Below are positions 41,432 to 50,670 of a DNA stretch of 64,000 nucleotides, in pieces. Below the pieces are notes generated by a model. The model was not told the origin of the DNA. It ran no database searches and saw only the letters and a list, made by a program, of their open reading frames with translations. Where the stretch lies: the NCBI RefSeq assembly GCF_020829645.1, contig NZ_JAIVFS010000004.1, positions 62,001 through 126,000 on the forward strand, written 5' to 3'. The DNA is from Nostoc mirabile CHAB5784 (GTDB taxonomy: Bacteria; Cyanobacteriota; Cyanobacteriia; Cyanobacteriales; Nostocaceae). Within the stretch, counting starts at the first letter, position 1. The number at the start of each line of letters is the position of its first letter. Position numbers and translations under genes: made by a program.

Positions 41432-42316
41432 TTAAGAAATCGGTTCAAAAACCATTTGGGGAATCAACACTTCATCTTGTAATTGCCCAATACCTAAAAA
41501 GCGAGTTTCTTCATCATAAACTCGTACTATCGCAGGAACATCGAAAGTTAAAGAAATTCGCTGACCTTGACACCATTTTTGAGCAGATGGTGCTGGTAAA
41601 GTAACAGATGACAAATGTTGTAAAGTTGCATCTGGACAAATCGGTTGAAATGTATCGGCTTGCAGTTTAGTTTCTAAGTCCGTCAAAGTGAGACTATCTG
41701 TTAAATCGAAACCACTGCTTTGGGTGCGAATCAAAGCGGCCAGAGTGCCACCAGTTTCTAAAATTGCACCTAAGTCACGAGCGATCGCTCTAATATATGT
41801 ACCAGAACCACAGGCGATCGCCACATCCAATTCGGGAAAATCCCCTTCTCTCCAGTCCAAAATATCTATCTGAAAAACTTCCACTGTTCGCACTGGAACT
41901 TCCACCGTTTTACCTTGGCGTGCTAAGTCGTAGAGACGTTTACCATCCACTTGAATTGCACTGTAACTAGGTGGTATTTGCTCAATCTTGCCTTCAAATT
42001 GTGGTAATACGCTTTTCACCTGTGCCAAACTCAATCCAGCACAAGGTTGAGAAGTGATAATTTCGCCTTGCAAATCATCGGTTGTGGTACGCACACCCAG
42101 GCGAATAGTGGCTTTGTAAGCTTTGTTTTCTGGCAGATATTGCAATAATCTTGTAGCTTTACCAAAGGCAATTGGTAAAACCCCTGTAGCAGCCGGATCT
42201 AAGGTTCCCGCATGTCCGACACGTTTGAGGCGCAACAATTTTCGCACCCGCGCTACGCAGTCGTGGGAAGTCCAGTCAAATGGTTTGTTTAAGTTGAGAA
42301 AACCTTGAGATAACAC
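41432..42316 (-). CDS. truB: tRNA pseudouridine-55 synthase
   Basis: 294 residues. [20 protein letters not shown] and [20 protein letters not shown] with the catalytic Asp, then [20 protein letters not shown] and [14 protein letters not shown], are diagnostic. It converts U55 in the T loop of tRNAs. T-loop-bearing RNAs of the Ro cluster could be substrates. Confidence 0.96.
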   Translation of the reverse strand: MLSQGFLNLNKPFDWTSHDCVARVRKLLRLKRVGHAGTLDPAATGVLPIAFGKATRLLQYLPENKAYKATIRLGVRTTTDDLQGEIITSQPCAGLSLAQVKSVLPQFEGKIEQIPPSYSAIQVDGKRLYDLARQGKTVEVPVRTVEVFQIDILDWREGDFPELDVAIACGSGTYIRAIARDLGAILETGGTLAALIRTQSSGFDLTDSLTLTDLETKLQADTFQPICPDATLQHLSSVTLPAPSAQKWCQGQRISLTFDVPAIVRVYDEETRFLGIGQLQDEVLIPQMVFEPIS

Positions 42317-42628
42317 AATAGCAATACTTTTACTTTTTTCCTTTCAAATGCTCATCTTAATGCTCAAATATCTTAATTTCAGCATTTAAGCATAAATAAT
42401 AAATATAAAATCATACTCGTTAATCATGCTCAGAAAATGCTCACTCTTTCAACCCCATTATCGGGGAAAGAGGAATAAAAGCATATCTCTATCCTATATC
42501 CTCAGAGTTCTCTAACTATTACTCCAATAACTCCAGACATTTAACCTATATTTAGAAGTTCACATCGATTTTTCCTTTAAAAACATCAAAAAAGTCACAT
42601 ACCCTTACCTTGCACTCCAAGGCACTCA
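42317..42628. other. Intergenic stretch upstream of truB
   Basis: AT-rich DNA. ATGCTCA-like and TTAAGCATAAATAAT short repeats are seen but no gene. Probably holds the truB promoter. Confidence 0.4.
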
Positions 42629-42660
42629 CAAAAAAACTCCCCTTTAGGATGAAGGGAGTT
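42629..42660 (-). terminator. Rho-independent terminator of the SAP-like gene
   Basis: On the minus strand AACTCCC-N12-GGGAGTT followed by a run of T, 24 bases after the stop of the gene at 42684. Confidence 0.75.
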
Positions 42661-42683
42661 AGCTGACAGAGATTAATGGATGA

Positions 42684-43058
42684 TTACTGACTCAGTAACC
42701 CGATCGCCATTTCAAGATACATTTTTGCTTTATGTAGGGCTAGCAGTTTCTCTTGGGTGTATCTATCTGGGTAATTCATGATTTTTCCTTCCATCGTGAT
42801 TTTGATGAGTGCAGCTTGCTCATCTGTAGGAGCATTCATCTCATCTATAGCGTTACTCAGTGCTTGCATGAAAGCAAAGGTAGGAGGTTTTAACCCTTTA
42901 CCTGCCTCGAATTGAGATAATGCCATTCGAGGGAATACCATCAAGGATGTAATCCATGAGGTCTTGTACCCTTTATTCCCAGTTGGTTTGATGCCGTAGC
43001 GTAAGCATAAGTCACGCAGTTCTTTGATGGTTTTGATTTCGAGTTCCGAACGTGTAAA
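42684..43058 (-). CDS. Small DNA-binding regulator with SAP-like N-terminus
   Basis: 124 residues from the ATG giving MFTRSELEIKTIKELRDLCL. Residues 5-40 (KTIKELRDLCLRYGIKPTGN, KTSWITSLM) follow the SAP helix-extension-helix pattern for DNA binding. The middle (MALSQFEAGKGLKPPTFAFM) could be a second helical domain. It faces away from the small RHH gene at 43185, with about 125 bases of shared upstream DNA. Confidence 0.6.
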   Translation of the reverse strand, partial: FTRSELEIKTIKELRDLCLRYGIKPTGNKGYKTSWITSLMVFPRMALSQFEAGKGLKPPTFAFMQALSNAIDEMNAPTDEQAALIKITMEGKIMNYPDRYTQEKLLALHKAKMYLEMAIGLLSQ

Positions 43059-43184
43059 CATAGAGTTACCATTTCTCAAAAGTGGTATCGGTGAGTTACA
43101 AGTTTTCCAGACAGTACGCTCACCGATTTAAAACTATTATCCGATGGTTTCGTCGGTTTAAAGCTATATTTACATCTCTAAACA

Positions 43185-43355
43185 ATGTCTGACCGCAAGG
43201 GTAAACCTGAAAATTTTGGTAATCCACAAAGCAAAGAGCTAAATGAGCAGCTTAGTTTCCGTGTCACTAAGGAAATGAAGGATGCGGTTAAAGCTAAGGA
43301 TGACCCGCCTGAATTTTGCCGTCAAGCTATTCAGAAGGCACTAGATGAGGGTTAG
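43185..43355 (+). CDS. Small ribbon-helix-helix-like protein (56 residues)
   Basis: MSDRKGKPENFGNPQSKELN, then EQLSFRVTKEMKDAVKAKDD and FCRQAIQKALDEG. A strand (LSFRV) followed by two helices fits an RHH DNA-binding protein. Its 3' end overlaps by 11 bases the frame of the TnpB remnant that follows, so the transposase piece is joined directly to this gene. Confidence 0.65.
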   Translation: MSDRKGKPENFGNPQSKELNEQLSFRVTKEMKDAVKAKDDPPEFCRQAIQKALDEG

Positions 43356-43836
43356 AAACTCCCATACTGTTAGCCGTAGAGTCATTGATTGGTGTCAGTT
43401 AAATGATATTGGTCAATTAATTATTGGCAATAACCAAGGATGGAAACAAAATATCAACATTGGCAAAAAGAACAATCAAGAATTTACCAAAATTCCCCAC
43501 GCAAAACTAATTAATTTGTTAACTTATAAAGCGGAATTAGCAGGCATTGAAGTGACTTTAACTGAAGAAAGTTACACGTCAAAAGCTAGTGCTTTAGATG
43601 GTGATCCGTTGCCTGTTTTTAAAGTTAAGTCAGATGTCAAACCTGTATTTAGTGGTAAACGATTTAAGCGTGGTTTGTACAAAACTTCCATTGGTAGAGA
43701 AATCAATGCAGATACCAATGGAAGTATGAATATTGCTCGTAAAGTAATCCCAAACTTTATGGATGGGATAGTGGGATTGCCGTTTATCCCTGTAGTTTTA
43801 AGACTTTGGACTAAGATTACAAACGTAGCTGTCTAG
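43345..43836 (+). pseudogene. tnpB: C-terminal remnant of a second TnpB (IS1341-type)
   Basis: SRRVIDWCQLNDIGQLIIGN (RuvC-II region), IPHAKLINLLTYKAELAGIE, LTEESYTSKASALD and INADTNGSMNIARKV (RuvC-III Asp) are the last third of TnpB of the IS891/IS1341 group. The zinc-ribbon Cys pairs are missing and the N-terminal two thirds are absent. It belongs to a different TnpB subgroup from the one at 6345. Confidence 0.85.
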
Positions 43837-43970
43837 ATTTGTCTACTCTTGGGTAGTTTTGTCCAGATTTCTATGAGCGGTGTGTAGTTAATTGTTCAAT
43901 AACTTATTGAATAATGACAAGCTTTTAAGTATAGAGATTAATTGATAACTCATAACCAAATTGCCACAAG

Positions 43971-45695
43971 TCAAGTTGATGATGGAGATAGTTGAGCCGT
44001 TGGGAATATCTTCGGTAAGCTGACTGTAACTTTAGTTCCTTGCCCTACTTGACTAGACAAGGTAATATTGCCACCATGTAATTCTACGCAAGCTTTAACG
44101 ATCGCTAGCCCTAATCCTGTACCGGGGATTGTGTCAACGTTACTTCCACGACTGAAAGATTGAAACAAATTTTCTTGATCTGCGATCGGGATACCAATTC
44201 CCTGATCTTTGATATAAAAGATTACTTGTGATTCTTTACCGATGAGGTGGAATTCTACAGCCCCTCCATCTGGAGAGTACTTAATTGCATTGGATATTAA
44301 GTTAGTAAAAATTTGTTGCAAAAGTCCGCGATCGCCCCAAAAGTCCTGGTTATTACCAGTAATTTTAAAAACCAATTCGTGGCGATCGCCTGCTGTTTCT
44401 CGCTCTTGTTCTATCAAGTCAGAAAAAAATTGCTCTAAATCGAGCCGGATTGGCTGAAATTTGGGTTTTTCTAGTTCAAATTGGTTAACCAGAAGCATAT
44501 TACCCACAAGTTTGGACATATACCTGGCTTTGTGTTCAATAATTCCTAAGAACCTCTGTTGTTTAGACTCATCTAGTTGCTGGCTATGTTTTACCAAAGT
44601 TGATGCAGCCGCCAGAATTGAAGTTAGCGGCGTTCGATACTCATGGGAAACTGTTGCAATAATTTGCGATTTAAATGCATTGAGTTGCTTTTCTTTGGCA
44701 AGTGATGCTTGAGTTTGGGCTAGCAATTCAGCTTGTTGGATGGCGATCGCTAGTTGCACCGAAACTTCATTGAGCATTTGGGCATCATCAGTTTGCCACT
44801 GTCGTTCCCCGGAATTATGGTGAGCAATCAACAAACCCCAAAGCTTAGGGGTTGGGTTCCCATTGTTACTCAGATTAATCGGAACTACCAGATTTGCCTT
44901 AGTATTAAATTGCTCTTTCAGGCTGACACAATTACACAAGCCAAGCTCATAGATATAAGGGATTGGGGATTGGGCATGAGGAAGAGGCACAGGGGCAGGG
45001 GGAAGAGTGCAGACGAGAGGAATTTCCCCCTGCTCCCTGTCCCCTGTCCCCTGTCTCCTGCCCCCTGTTCCGACGCGATCGCACAATGCTAGACTGCCGC
45101 ATGACTCAACTGAGGAGGCAACTATTTTACCGTCGGCATCTGGGGCGAACTGATAGACTATCACGCGATCGCACTTCAGAAGTTGTTGTACCTCAGCTAC
45201 AGCCGTATTCAAAATTTGCTCTAGGTTAAGAGACTGGCGAATTCTTAAAGCAGTCGTGGCAATTAAGCGCTGTCTCTCCTGAGTTTTGTAGAGTTGGGCT
45301 TGCAAGCACGATTGCTTAATAGCGTTGCGGACTGTTAGTTGCAGTACATCCTGTGTTAGATTTTGCTTGACCAAATAATCCAAAGCACCCCGTTTCATTG
45401 CTTGCACAGCTATCTCTTCATCGCCACGCCCTGTCAACATAATCACAGGGACAGAAGTTTCAAATATCTTCTGCTGCATCTGATCGAAGAGTTCTAACCC
45501 ACTCATATCAGGTAGGCAAAAATCCAGGAGGATGACATCAAAGCGCATTTTTTGGCACAAAGCAAGTGCTTCTTCTGCACAGTCTGCTTCCAAAATCTGG
45601 TATGACTGGTGCGGATCTTTCAACAGATATCGACGATAGATTTTTCGATCTGCTGCACAATCATCAATGATGAGTAGCGTCCATGTGTCCAACAT
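43971..45695 (-). CDS. Receiver-GAF-histidine kinase
   Basis: 574 residues. Receiver at 1-125 (IIDDCAADR, phospho-Asp LLDFCLPDMSG, Lys YLVKQ), GAF at about 150-325, phosphoacceptor ATVSHEYRTPLTSILAAAS, and HATPase with SNAIKYSPDGG, DQGIGIP and GTGLGLAIV. In the GAF domain about 40 residues (TGGRRQGTGDREQGEIPLV and on) come from heptamer repeat DNA at about 44950-45080. It lies downstream of the phytochrome and Rcp-type genes on the same strand and may be their partner. Confidence 0.9.
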   Translation of the reverse strand: MLDTWTLLIIDDCAADRKIYRRYLLKDPHQSYQILEADCAEEALALCQKMRFDVILLDFCLPDMSGLELFDQMQQKIFETSVPVIMLTGRGDEEIAVQAMKRGALDYLVKQNLTQDVLQLTVRNAIKQSCLQAQLYKTQERQRLIATTALRIRQSLNLEQILNTAVAEVQQLLKCDRVIVYQFAPDADGKIVASSVESCGSLALCDRVGTGGRRQGTGDREQGEIPLVCTLPPAPVPLPHAQSPIPYIYELGLCNCVSLKEQFNTKANLVVPINLSNNGNPTPKLWGLLIAHHNSGERQWQTDDAQMLNEVSVQLAIAIQQAELLAQTQASLAKEKQLNAFKSQIIATVSHEYRTPLTSILAAASTLVKHSQQLDESKQQRFLGIIEHKARYMSKLVGNMLLVNQFELEKPKFQPIRLDLEQFFSDLIEQERETAGDRHELVFKITGNNQDFWGDRGLLQQIFTNLISNAIKYSPDGGAVEFHLIGKESQVIFYIKDQGIGIPIADQENLFQSFSRGSNVDTIPGTGLGLAIVKACVELHGGNITLSSQVGQGTKVTVSLPKIFPTAQLSPSST

Positions 45696-46127
45696 ATTAA
45701 CAGTTATCAGTTATCAGTTATCAGTTACCAGTTACCAGTTTCAATTCGCTTGGTTTAAGTCCCCCACCAATTGGTGTCAGGCGTTGGTGGCGGGTAACAG
45801 CCCCTCACCATACGCCTGTTAACTGTTCACTGTTAACTGTTCACTGGTTTAAGTATGAGGATCGGGGAGCCATGTAGATCCCTTTTATCCAGATTGTGTT
45901 TTTATTGCATAATTCTAAAAATAATATAAAATAAGTGTAAATAAAATCTAAATTCTTTAAAAATCCTAAAGCAACATAAGCGGTAAGATAAACAAGAAAA
46001 TGGGGAAAACGCATCTAAAAGACAAGCAGACACAGTGACTCAAAGAGGAAAATGTCTCTGTGTCCTCTGAGCCGCTTCCTTTGTTATCCTTTTTTCCCTA
46101 CTGCCTCATCGACAGAGAATAAACAAA
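45696..46127. repeat. Intergenic stretch with CAGTTAT and GTTAACTGTTCACT repeats
   Basis: Heptamer-type repeats at about 45700-45740 (CAGTTAT/CAGTTAC) and a double GTTAACTGTTCACT at about 45818-45846. No gene is seen in the rest. Confidence 0.6.
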
Positions 46128-46583
46128 TTAATCCAAGACAGGCGGCATATTGGCTTCAAGCCAATAGTCCACAAATGCCTGAATCGTCTTTTTTAGTTCC
46201 TGAGCATCCATCGGCTTTACTAGATATCCATTTGCGCCCTTTTGGTAGCACAGTTCAATATCTTTGGGGTTAGATGATGTGGTAAAAACAACGATGGGGA
46301 TTTCCTTAAAACTCTTATCTTGCTTGAGCCGCTCTAAAATGTCACGGCCATCAATACCTGGCAAATTCAGATCGAGCAAGATAACAGAAGGTCTTAGTGC
46401 TACTTTAGAGTTGCGTAAGGCTTCGCTTCCTAGTTGATAGAGGAAGTCTAAAACCTCATCCCCATTAGTACAACGATGTATGGGGTTCTGGACGGACATG
46501 CGCCGCATCAGACGTTGTAGCATCCGAAAATCTTCATTGCTGTCCTCAACAACGAGCAGAGGTTCATGAAGTTTTTTTGTCAT
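46128..46583 (-). CDS. Rcp-type single-domain response regulator
   Basis: 151 residues: VVEDSNEDFRMLQRLMRRM, phospho-Asp in ILLDLNLPGIDGRDIL, Thr in VVFTTSSNPKD and Lys in GYLVKPMDAQEL. The dimerising C-terminus resembles Rcp1, the partner of cyanobacterial phytochromes. It begins 53 bases after the phytochrome gene on the same strand, so the two form an operon. Confidence 0.92.
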   Translation of the reverse strand: MTKKLHEPLLVVEDSNEDFRMLQRLMRRMSVQNPIHRCTNGDEVLDFLYQLGSEALRNSKVALRPSVILLDLNLPGIDGRDILERLKQDKSFKEIPIVVFTTSSNPKDIELCYQKGANGYLVKPMDAQELKKTIQAFVDYWLEANMPPVLD

Positions 46584-46635
46584 TCGTGGTCTTAAAAGAG
46601 CTTAACAAAAATACATATTTGGTTATTATCTTAAA

Positions 46636-48999
46636 CTATTCCAGCGTGAAATAGAAAATTGAGCCAACGGCTACGGTAGATTCAACCCAAATTTGGCCGT
46701 TATGAAGCTCAACAATCTTCTTAACAATAGCTAGTCCAGCACCTGCTCCTCCACCGTACTTTTCCTGAGAGTGGAGCCGCTTAAATAGTCGAAAGATGGT
46801 TTCTAGGTGATGCTGTGGAATGCCAATACCGTTATCTCGGATATAAAAGATTGGGGATTGGGGATTGGGGATTGGGGATTGGGGATTGGTCAATAGTTCA
46901 TCTTCCTCTGCTCCCCCTGCTCCCCCTGCTCCCCCTGCTCCCCCTGCTCCCTGCTCCCTGCTCCCTGCCCCCTGCCCTTCTTCTTGAGAAAGGTAGCCAA
47001 TCTCAACCCATTGCTCTGGCTTATCGTTGTATTTAAACGCATTGCCCAGGAGATTGCTGAAGACTTCATTAACGAGAACTCGGTCACACTGAACTGTTGG
47101 TAAAGGTCGAGGAATGCGAATATCCACAAGCGCAAAGTCTTGGCGACTAGCACGAAAGACTTCAATCACTTGGGTAATCAATTCGTTGAGGTCAGTTGCT
47201 TGCTCTCGCAGTTGTGCTTGTCCTAACTGCGATAACCGCAGTAGAGCATTAATTAGAGTTTCCATGCGTACAGACAAGGAAACTACTGTTTGCAAGCACT
47301 CAATTCCGTCATCATCTAAGACTTGGGCATAGTCTTCTAACAGGACTGTTGAGAAGTTATAAATTCCCCGCAAAGGCTCTTTGAGGTCATGGGAAGCGGC
47401 GTAGGCAAAAGATGCGAGTTCTTGGTTGCTGCGCTCTAACTCCAGGTTGATTTTAGCTAATTCATCCGCTTTCGAGAGTACAATACCAACGATCGCATTA
47501 CTCAGAGCGATCGCACTCTCAAGTTCACAAGTTTCCCAAGGTAGAGAAGTTAATCTAACCGTTTCTTGCCATTGTTCAAAGGACTTTCGTGGAGATAGGC
47601 TAAGGCTACCATCTGCCTGAGCTTGAATGGATTCGTTGGGATTACCTGCCCAGTTTACCGTTTGGATAACTTCGGGGCGAAACCAAAGAATATAATAACG
47701 CCGGACTTTAGAAATCCGCAGTAGCAGCAAGCCACTGGCAGTATCTTTAAATATGAGCGCCTCTGGGTAAAGCTTGGGCAGAGAATCAGTGGAAAATAGG
47801 TTGTCACTAACTTGGGTATCTGCCCATTCAATTAACGCCCGAACTTCATGAATATTCGGTGTTGCTCCCACAAGGGTAATTTCATTATTCAGACAAACTG
47901 CTGCTCCAGAAGCACTGACAAGATCCAGCAAACGGATTTCAGGTTTAATTAGAGCATCAATAAAATTATCTGCCTGAGAAATGGACTCAAGAAACTCAGA
48001 CTGTAGCGATTTGAGCTTTACCTTATAGTCCCATTCCGAATAACTAATTTTGTGTGCTAACTCTGAAGACACAATCTGTCCCAAAAATTCGCACATCTTC
48101 TGCACTTCATAAGAAATATACTTTGGTGTTAAATGATGGCAAGATATTAATCCCCAAAGCTTCTGCTCTTGAATGAGCGAAATCACTAAAAGAGCCTTTA
48201 CTCCCATATTTTGATGATATTCAGCACAACACGAATCAAAACTTCGTAGCACAGAGTAGCTTAAGTCAAGAGGCTGATGCGTTGTCGGATTTTCCGTTGG
48301 AACCAGCTTAACAGGTTCGGCAGTCAAATCGGGGAGAAATCGGAGAAAGCAGCGTGTGTATAACTCCCTAGCCTGCGCTGGAATATCTGTAGCGGGATAG
48401 TGGAGTCCTAAATAAGGTGATAAATCTTCCCGTTTGACTTCAGAAACAACAGAACCCGCTCCCGACTGGTCAAATTGATAGACCATTACCCGATCAAAAC
48501 CGATAATTTTTTGGACTTCTTGTGCCACTACATGCAAAAATTCTATCAGGTTTGATGTTCTCTGCATTTTGGCGATCGCTTCACCCGCCAAAGCATGAAA
48601 GCCTAAGAAACTCACCTCAGATTTTGAGTCTGTCGGTTCTAACTCCAGAATCACAGCCTCTTCTGTCCGATGAACAATAGCGTCAAAATCCCGTTGCCGA
48701 TGCAAAGTACTTATTGATACTTTGAAAGCATTAGGACTGCCAATTTTTTTTACCAAGCACTGCTTTACAGTTTCTATTTGTTGAGCTTCTAGCAAATAGC
48801 TCAATGGTTTGCCAAACAACTCTTCTGGCTCTTTGCCCAAGTATTCTTGGGTATTGTTGCTAACTTGCATTATCTCTAGCTGAGTACTGAGTGCCAGTAG
48901 AACGCCATGAGGTTGAATAGAGCCAGGTATGTGAATAGGTTTGCGATCGTGGTTAGTCAGAGCAGTAGCTTGGGTAGTAGTATTTTCAGGCTGGCTCAT
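46636..48999 (-). CDS. Phytochrome-like light-sensing histidine kinase
   Basis: 787 residues. PAS (IHIPGSIQPHGVLLAL), GAF with YPATDIPAQARELY, PHY (KLWGLISCHHLTPKYISYE) and a kinase module (SHDLKEPLRGI, then GNAFKYN and GGAGAGLAIV). The bilin Cys position of Cph1 is kept (LRSFDSCCAEYHQNMG), but the neighbouring His that contacts the bilin is a second Cys. The alternative N-terminal Cys of bacteriophytochromes is absent (TNHDRKPIH). A Gly/Ala/Glu tract (GAGGAGGAGGAEE) from heptamer repeats sits in the HATPase domain. Confidence 0.92.
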   Translation of the reverse strand: MSQPENTTTQATALTNHDRKPIHIPGSIQPHGVLLALSTQLEIMQVSNNTQEYLGKEPEELFGKPLSYLLEAQQIETVKQCLVKKIGSPNAFKVSISTLHRQRDFDAIVHRTEEAVILELEPTDSKSEVSFLGFHALAGEAIAKMQRTSNLIEFLHVVAQEVQKIIGFDRVMVYQFDQSGAGSVVSEVKREDLSPYLGLHYPATDIPAQARELYTRCFLRFLPDLTAEPVKLVPTENPTTHQPLDLSYSVLRSFDSCCAEYHQNMGVKALLVISLIQEQKLWGLISCHHLTPKYISYEVQKMCEFLGQIVSSELAHKISYSEWDYKVKLKSLQSEFLESISQADNFIDALIKPEIRLLDLVSASGAAVCLNNEITLVGATPNIHEVRALIEWADTQVSDNLFSTDSLPKLYPEALIFKDTASGLLLLRISKVRRYYILWFRPEVIQTVNWAGNPNESIQAQADGSLSLSPRKSFEQWQETVRLTSLPWETCELESAIALSNAIVGIVLSKADELAKINLELERSNQELASFAYAASHDLKEPLRGIYNFSTVLLEDYAQVLDDDGIECLQTVVSLSVRMETLINALLRLSQLGQAQLREQATDLNELITQVIEVFRASRQDFALVDIRIPRPLPTVQCDRVLVNEVFSNLLGNAFKYNDKPEQWVEIGYLSQEEGQGAGSREQGAGGAGGAGGAGGAEEDELLTNPQSPIPNPQSPIFYIRDNGIGIPQHHLETIFRLFKRLHSQEKYGGGAGAGLAIVKKIVELHNGQIWVESTVAVGSIFYFTLE

Positions 49000-49305
49000 A
49001 AATCAACTTATGTAAAGCTGATTTTTACAATAGCGCAATTAAATGTCATATTTCTTTAAAGTATATGCCGATAAGTATGAATGCGATCGTATATTAACTC
49101 TGCTTATTACAGTTTTTACAGTAAGTAGGTAAGTGCAAATAATCGGAAGATGGTTTTCGGTGTATTACAGCTTCCGTAACGCACCGAAAAGAGAAATTAT
49201 GGTATATTCAAAGTAGATACGTAAGATAGTCCAAAGTAGGCGCGTCAAGCTGCGAAGTTTTATCTTTGGGTGTGTAATTCTCTAAGAAAGCATTTTGAGA
49301 TAGTT
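49000..49305. other. Intergenic stretch before mazE
   Basis: No gene or repeat seen. It contains the divergent promoters of the phytochrome and mazEF genes. Confidence 0.4.
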
Positions 49306-49548
49306 ATGACTACAGTTGTTACTAAGTGGGGAAATAGCCTAGCTATTCGACTTCCGAAAGCTTTGGCTGAACAAGTTAATGTAAAAGAGGGGACAGATAT
49401 AACTTTCAGTGTCTCAGGCAATAGTATTGTAATCACGCCGCAGCAGCGAAAAAAATATACACTTGATGAATTATTGGAAGGTATGACTCCAGATAACTTC
49501 CATCCTGAAATAGATACTGGATCTGGTGTGGGGAATGAAGTTTGGTAG
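49306..49548 (+). CDS. MazE/AbrB-type antitoxin
   Basis: 80 residues from the ATG giving MTTVVTKWGNSLAIRLPKAL, a swapped-hairpin AbrB DNA-binding fold, with an acidic tail (MTPDNFHPEIDTGSGVG) that would block the toxin. Overlaps the toxin frame by 7 bases. Confidence 0.9.
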   Translation: MTTVVTKWGNSLAIRLPKALAEQVNVKEGTDITFSVSGNSIVITPQQRKKYTLDELLEGMTPDNFHPEIDTGSGVGNEVW

Positions 49549-49985
49549 TTAAACCATACGTTCCAGGTAGGGGTGATATTGTCAAGTTAGACTGCAAAAC
49601 AGCAAAGCAAATTACGGCTGATTCTATCCGACGAGTGTTAGCGCTGAGAACATCAGGAATGTCATTTGAAGATATTGCTGAAACACTGAGTGCTGAACTG
49701 AAACCTCAAGGGCGTGAGCAGATAGGCTATCGCCCTTTTTTAGTTATATCGCCATTAAAATATAATCGAATGGCTTCTATAGTTCTAATTTGTCCAATTA
49801 CTAATCAAAAAAAAGGTCTTAACTTTGAGGTTCCGCTTCCTGATGGAATGATAACCAGTGGCGTAGTGCTAGCGGATCAGATCAAATCGCTGGACTGGAA
49901 AGCTAGGAAAGTTTTGTTTGTAGAGAAAGTTGAACCGGAGCTAATTGAAGAAGTACAAGCAAAAATTGAGCCTCTGATTTTATAA
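49542..49985 (+). CDS. MazF-type ribonuclease toxin with an internal insertion
   Basis: 147 residues, about 35 more than usual. GRGDIVKLD at the start and EQIGYRPFLVISPLKYNRMA, VLICPITNQKKGLNFEVPLP and GVVLADQIKSLDWKAR are the MazF fold with the Arg and Ser/Thr that cleave mRNA. Between GDIVKLD and KPQGREQ the stretch TADSIRRVLALRTSGMSFED adds a helix-turn-helix-like segment in the loop over the active site. It could change specificity or bind nucleic acid. Start is TTG at 49542 or GTA-adjacent codons. A MITE begins 2 bases after the stop. Confidence 0.85.
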   Translation: MVVKPYVPGRGDIVKLDCKTAKQITADSIRRVLALRTSGMSFEDIAETLSAELKPQGREQIGYRPFLVISPLKYNRMASIVLICPITNQKKGLNFEVPLPDGMITSGVVLADQIKSLDWKARKVLFVEKVEPELIEEVQAKIEPLIL

Positions 49986-49987
49986 AC

Positions 49988-50095
49988 CAATACGCTTGGG
50001 TTAAGGCTTAACTATTTGTGAAAGTCGATTTTTTTAACGAACTGCAAAGGAAGAGAAGGAAGAAATGCTTAAGTGAACTTTAGTGAACTGTATTG
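49988..50095. mobile_element. MITE copy 4, 108 bp, 10-bp target duplication
   Basis: Ends CAATACGCTTGGGTTAAGG and TAGTGAACTGTATTG. Flanks TTTTATAAAC (49978-49987) and TTATATAAAC (50096-50105) match at nine of ten bases. The left duplication includes the mazF stop codon. The interior is related to copy 3. Confidence 0.85.
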
Positions 50096-50113
50096 TTATA
50101 TAAACACAAAAGA

Positions 50114-50177
50114 GAGCGTCCCAATTTTGTAAAAATACGAATAAATTGAGGTAATTTTGCATATTTGGGATGTTCTC
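50114..50177. mobile_element. Short inverted-repeat element
   Basis: GAGCGTCCCAATTTTGTAAA at the left and a diverged inverse, TTTGGGATGTTCTC, at the right. The left end matches the one of the element at 59732 (GAGCATCCCAATTTTGCAAA), so both may be members of one family. Confidence 0.5.
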
Positions 50178-50412
50178 ATTGTTTTGAACTGCTAAAACTG
50201 GGTTTCAAACCTCTCCCCGGAGCGAGGAGAGGTTTGAAGAGGGGTAAAAAGCTATGCCGCAAAACGAGAAATCAAGACTTGTGTATTTTTATTTTTTCGG
50301 ATGAAACCATCCTGCCCTTCCCTTCAAGGGAAAGGGTTGGGGGTTAGATCTGTATTGGACTCAACTTAGAACCGCTATAGACATCAAATGGGCAATGGAG
50401 CAATTCGACTAA

Positions 50413-50555
50413 GAGGATGTTTTAAAAGGGTATTTTACTCTCATGGTGAACACAACGAGGCATTTCAGTACATGGCTGAAACCTTGTTTTTTCGTTGTCG
50501 TTGATCCAAATTAGAACTAGAAAATTATACCTTCTGGGACTTTTAAAACAACCTC
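50413..50555. mobile_element. IS5-type MITE, 143 bp
   Basis: Inverted ends GAGGATGTTTTAAAAG / CTTTTAAAACAACCTC (15 of 16), flanked by TAA on both sides. Three-base TNA duplications fit the IS1031 branch of IS5 elements. There is no transposase. Confidence 0.7.
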
Positions 50556-50670
50556 TAAAATCTAAACAAACTGAATATCCTGAAAATATGAAAAGTCGGC
50601 TGGTATATTCTCGATAGTTGTAAACTGAATACCCTGAAATAACAATTCACCTTCAGCGATGGCTCTATTA

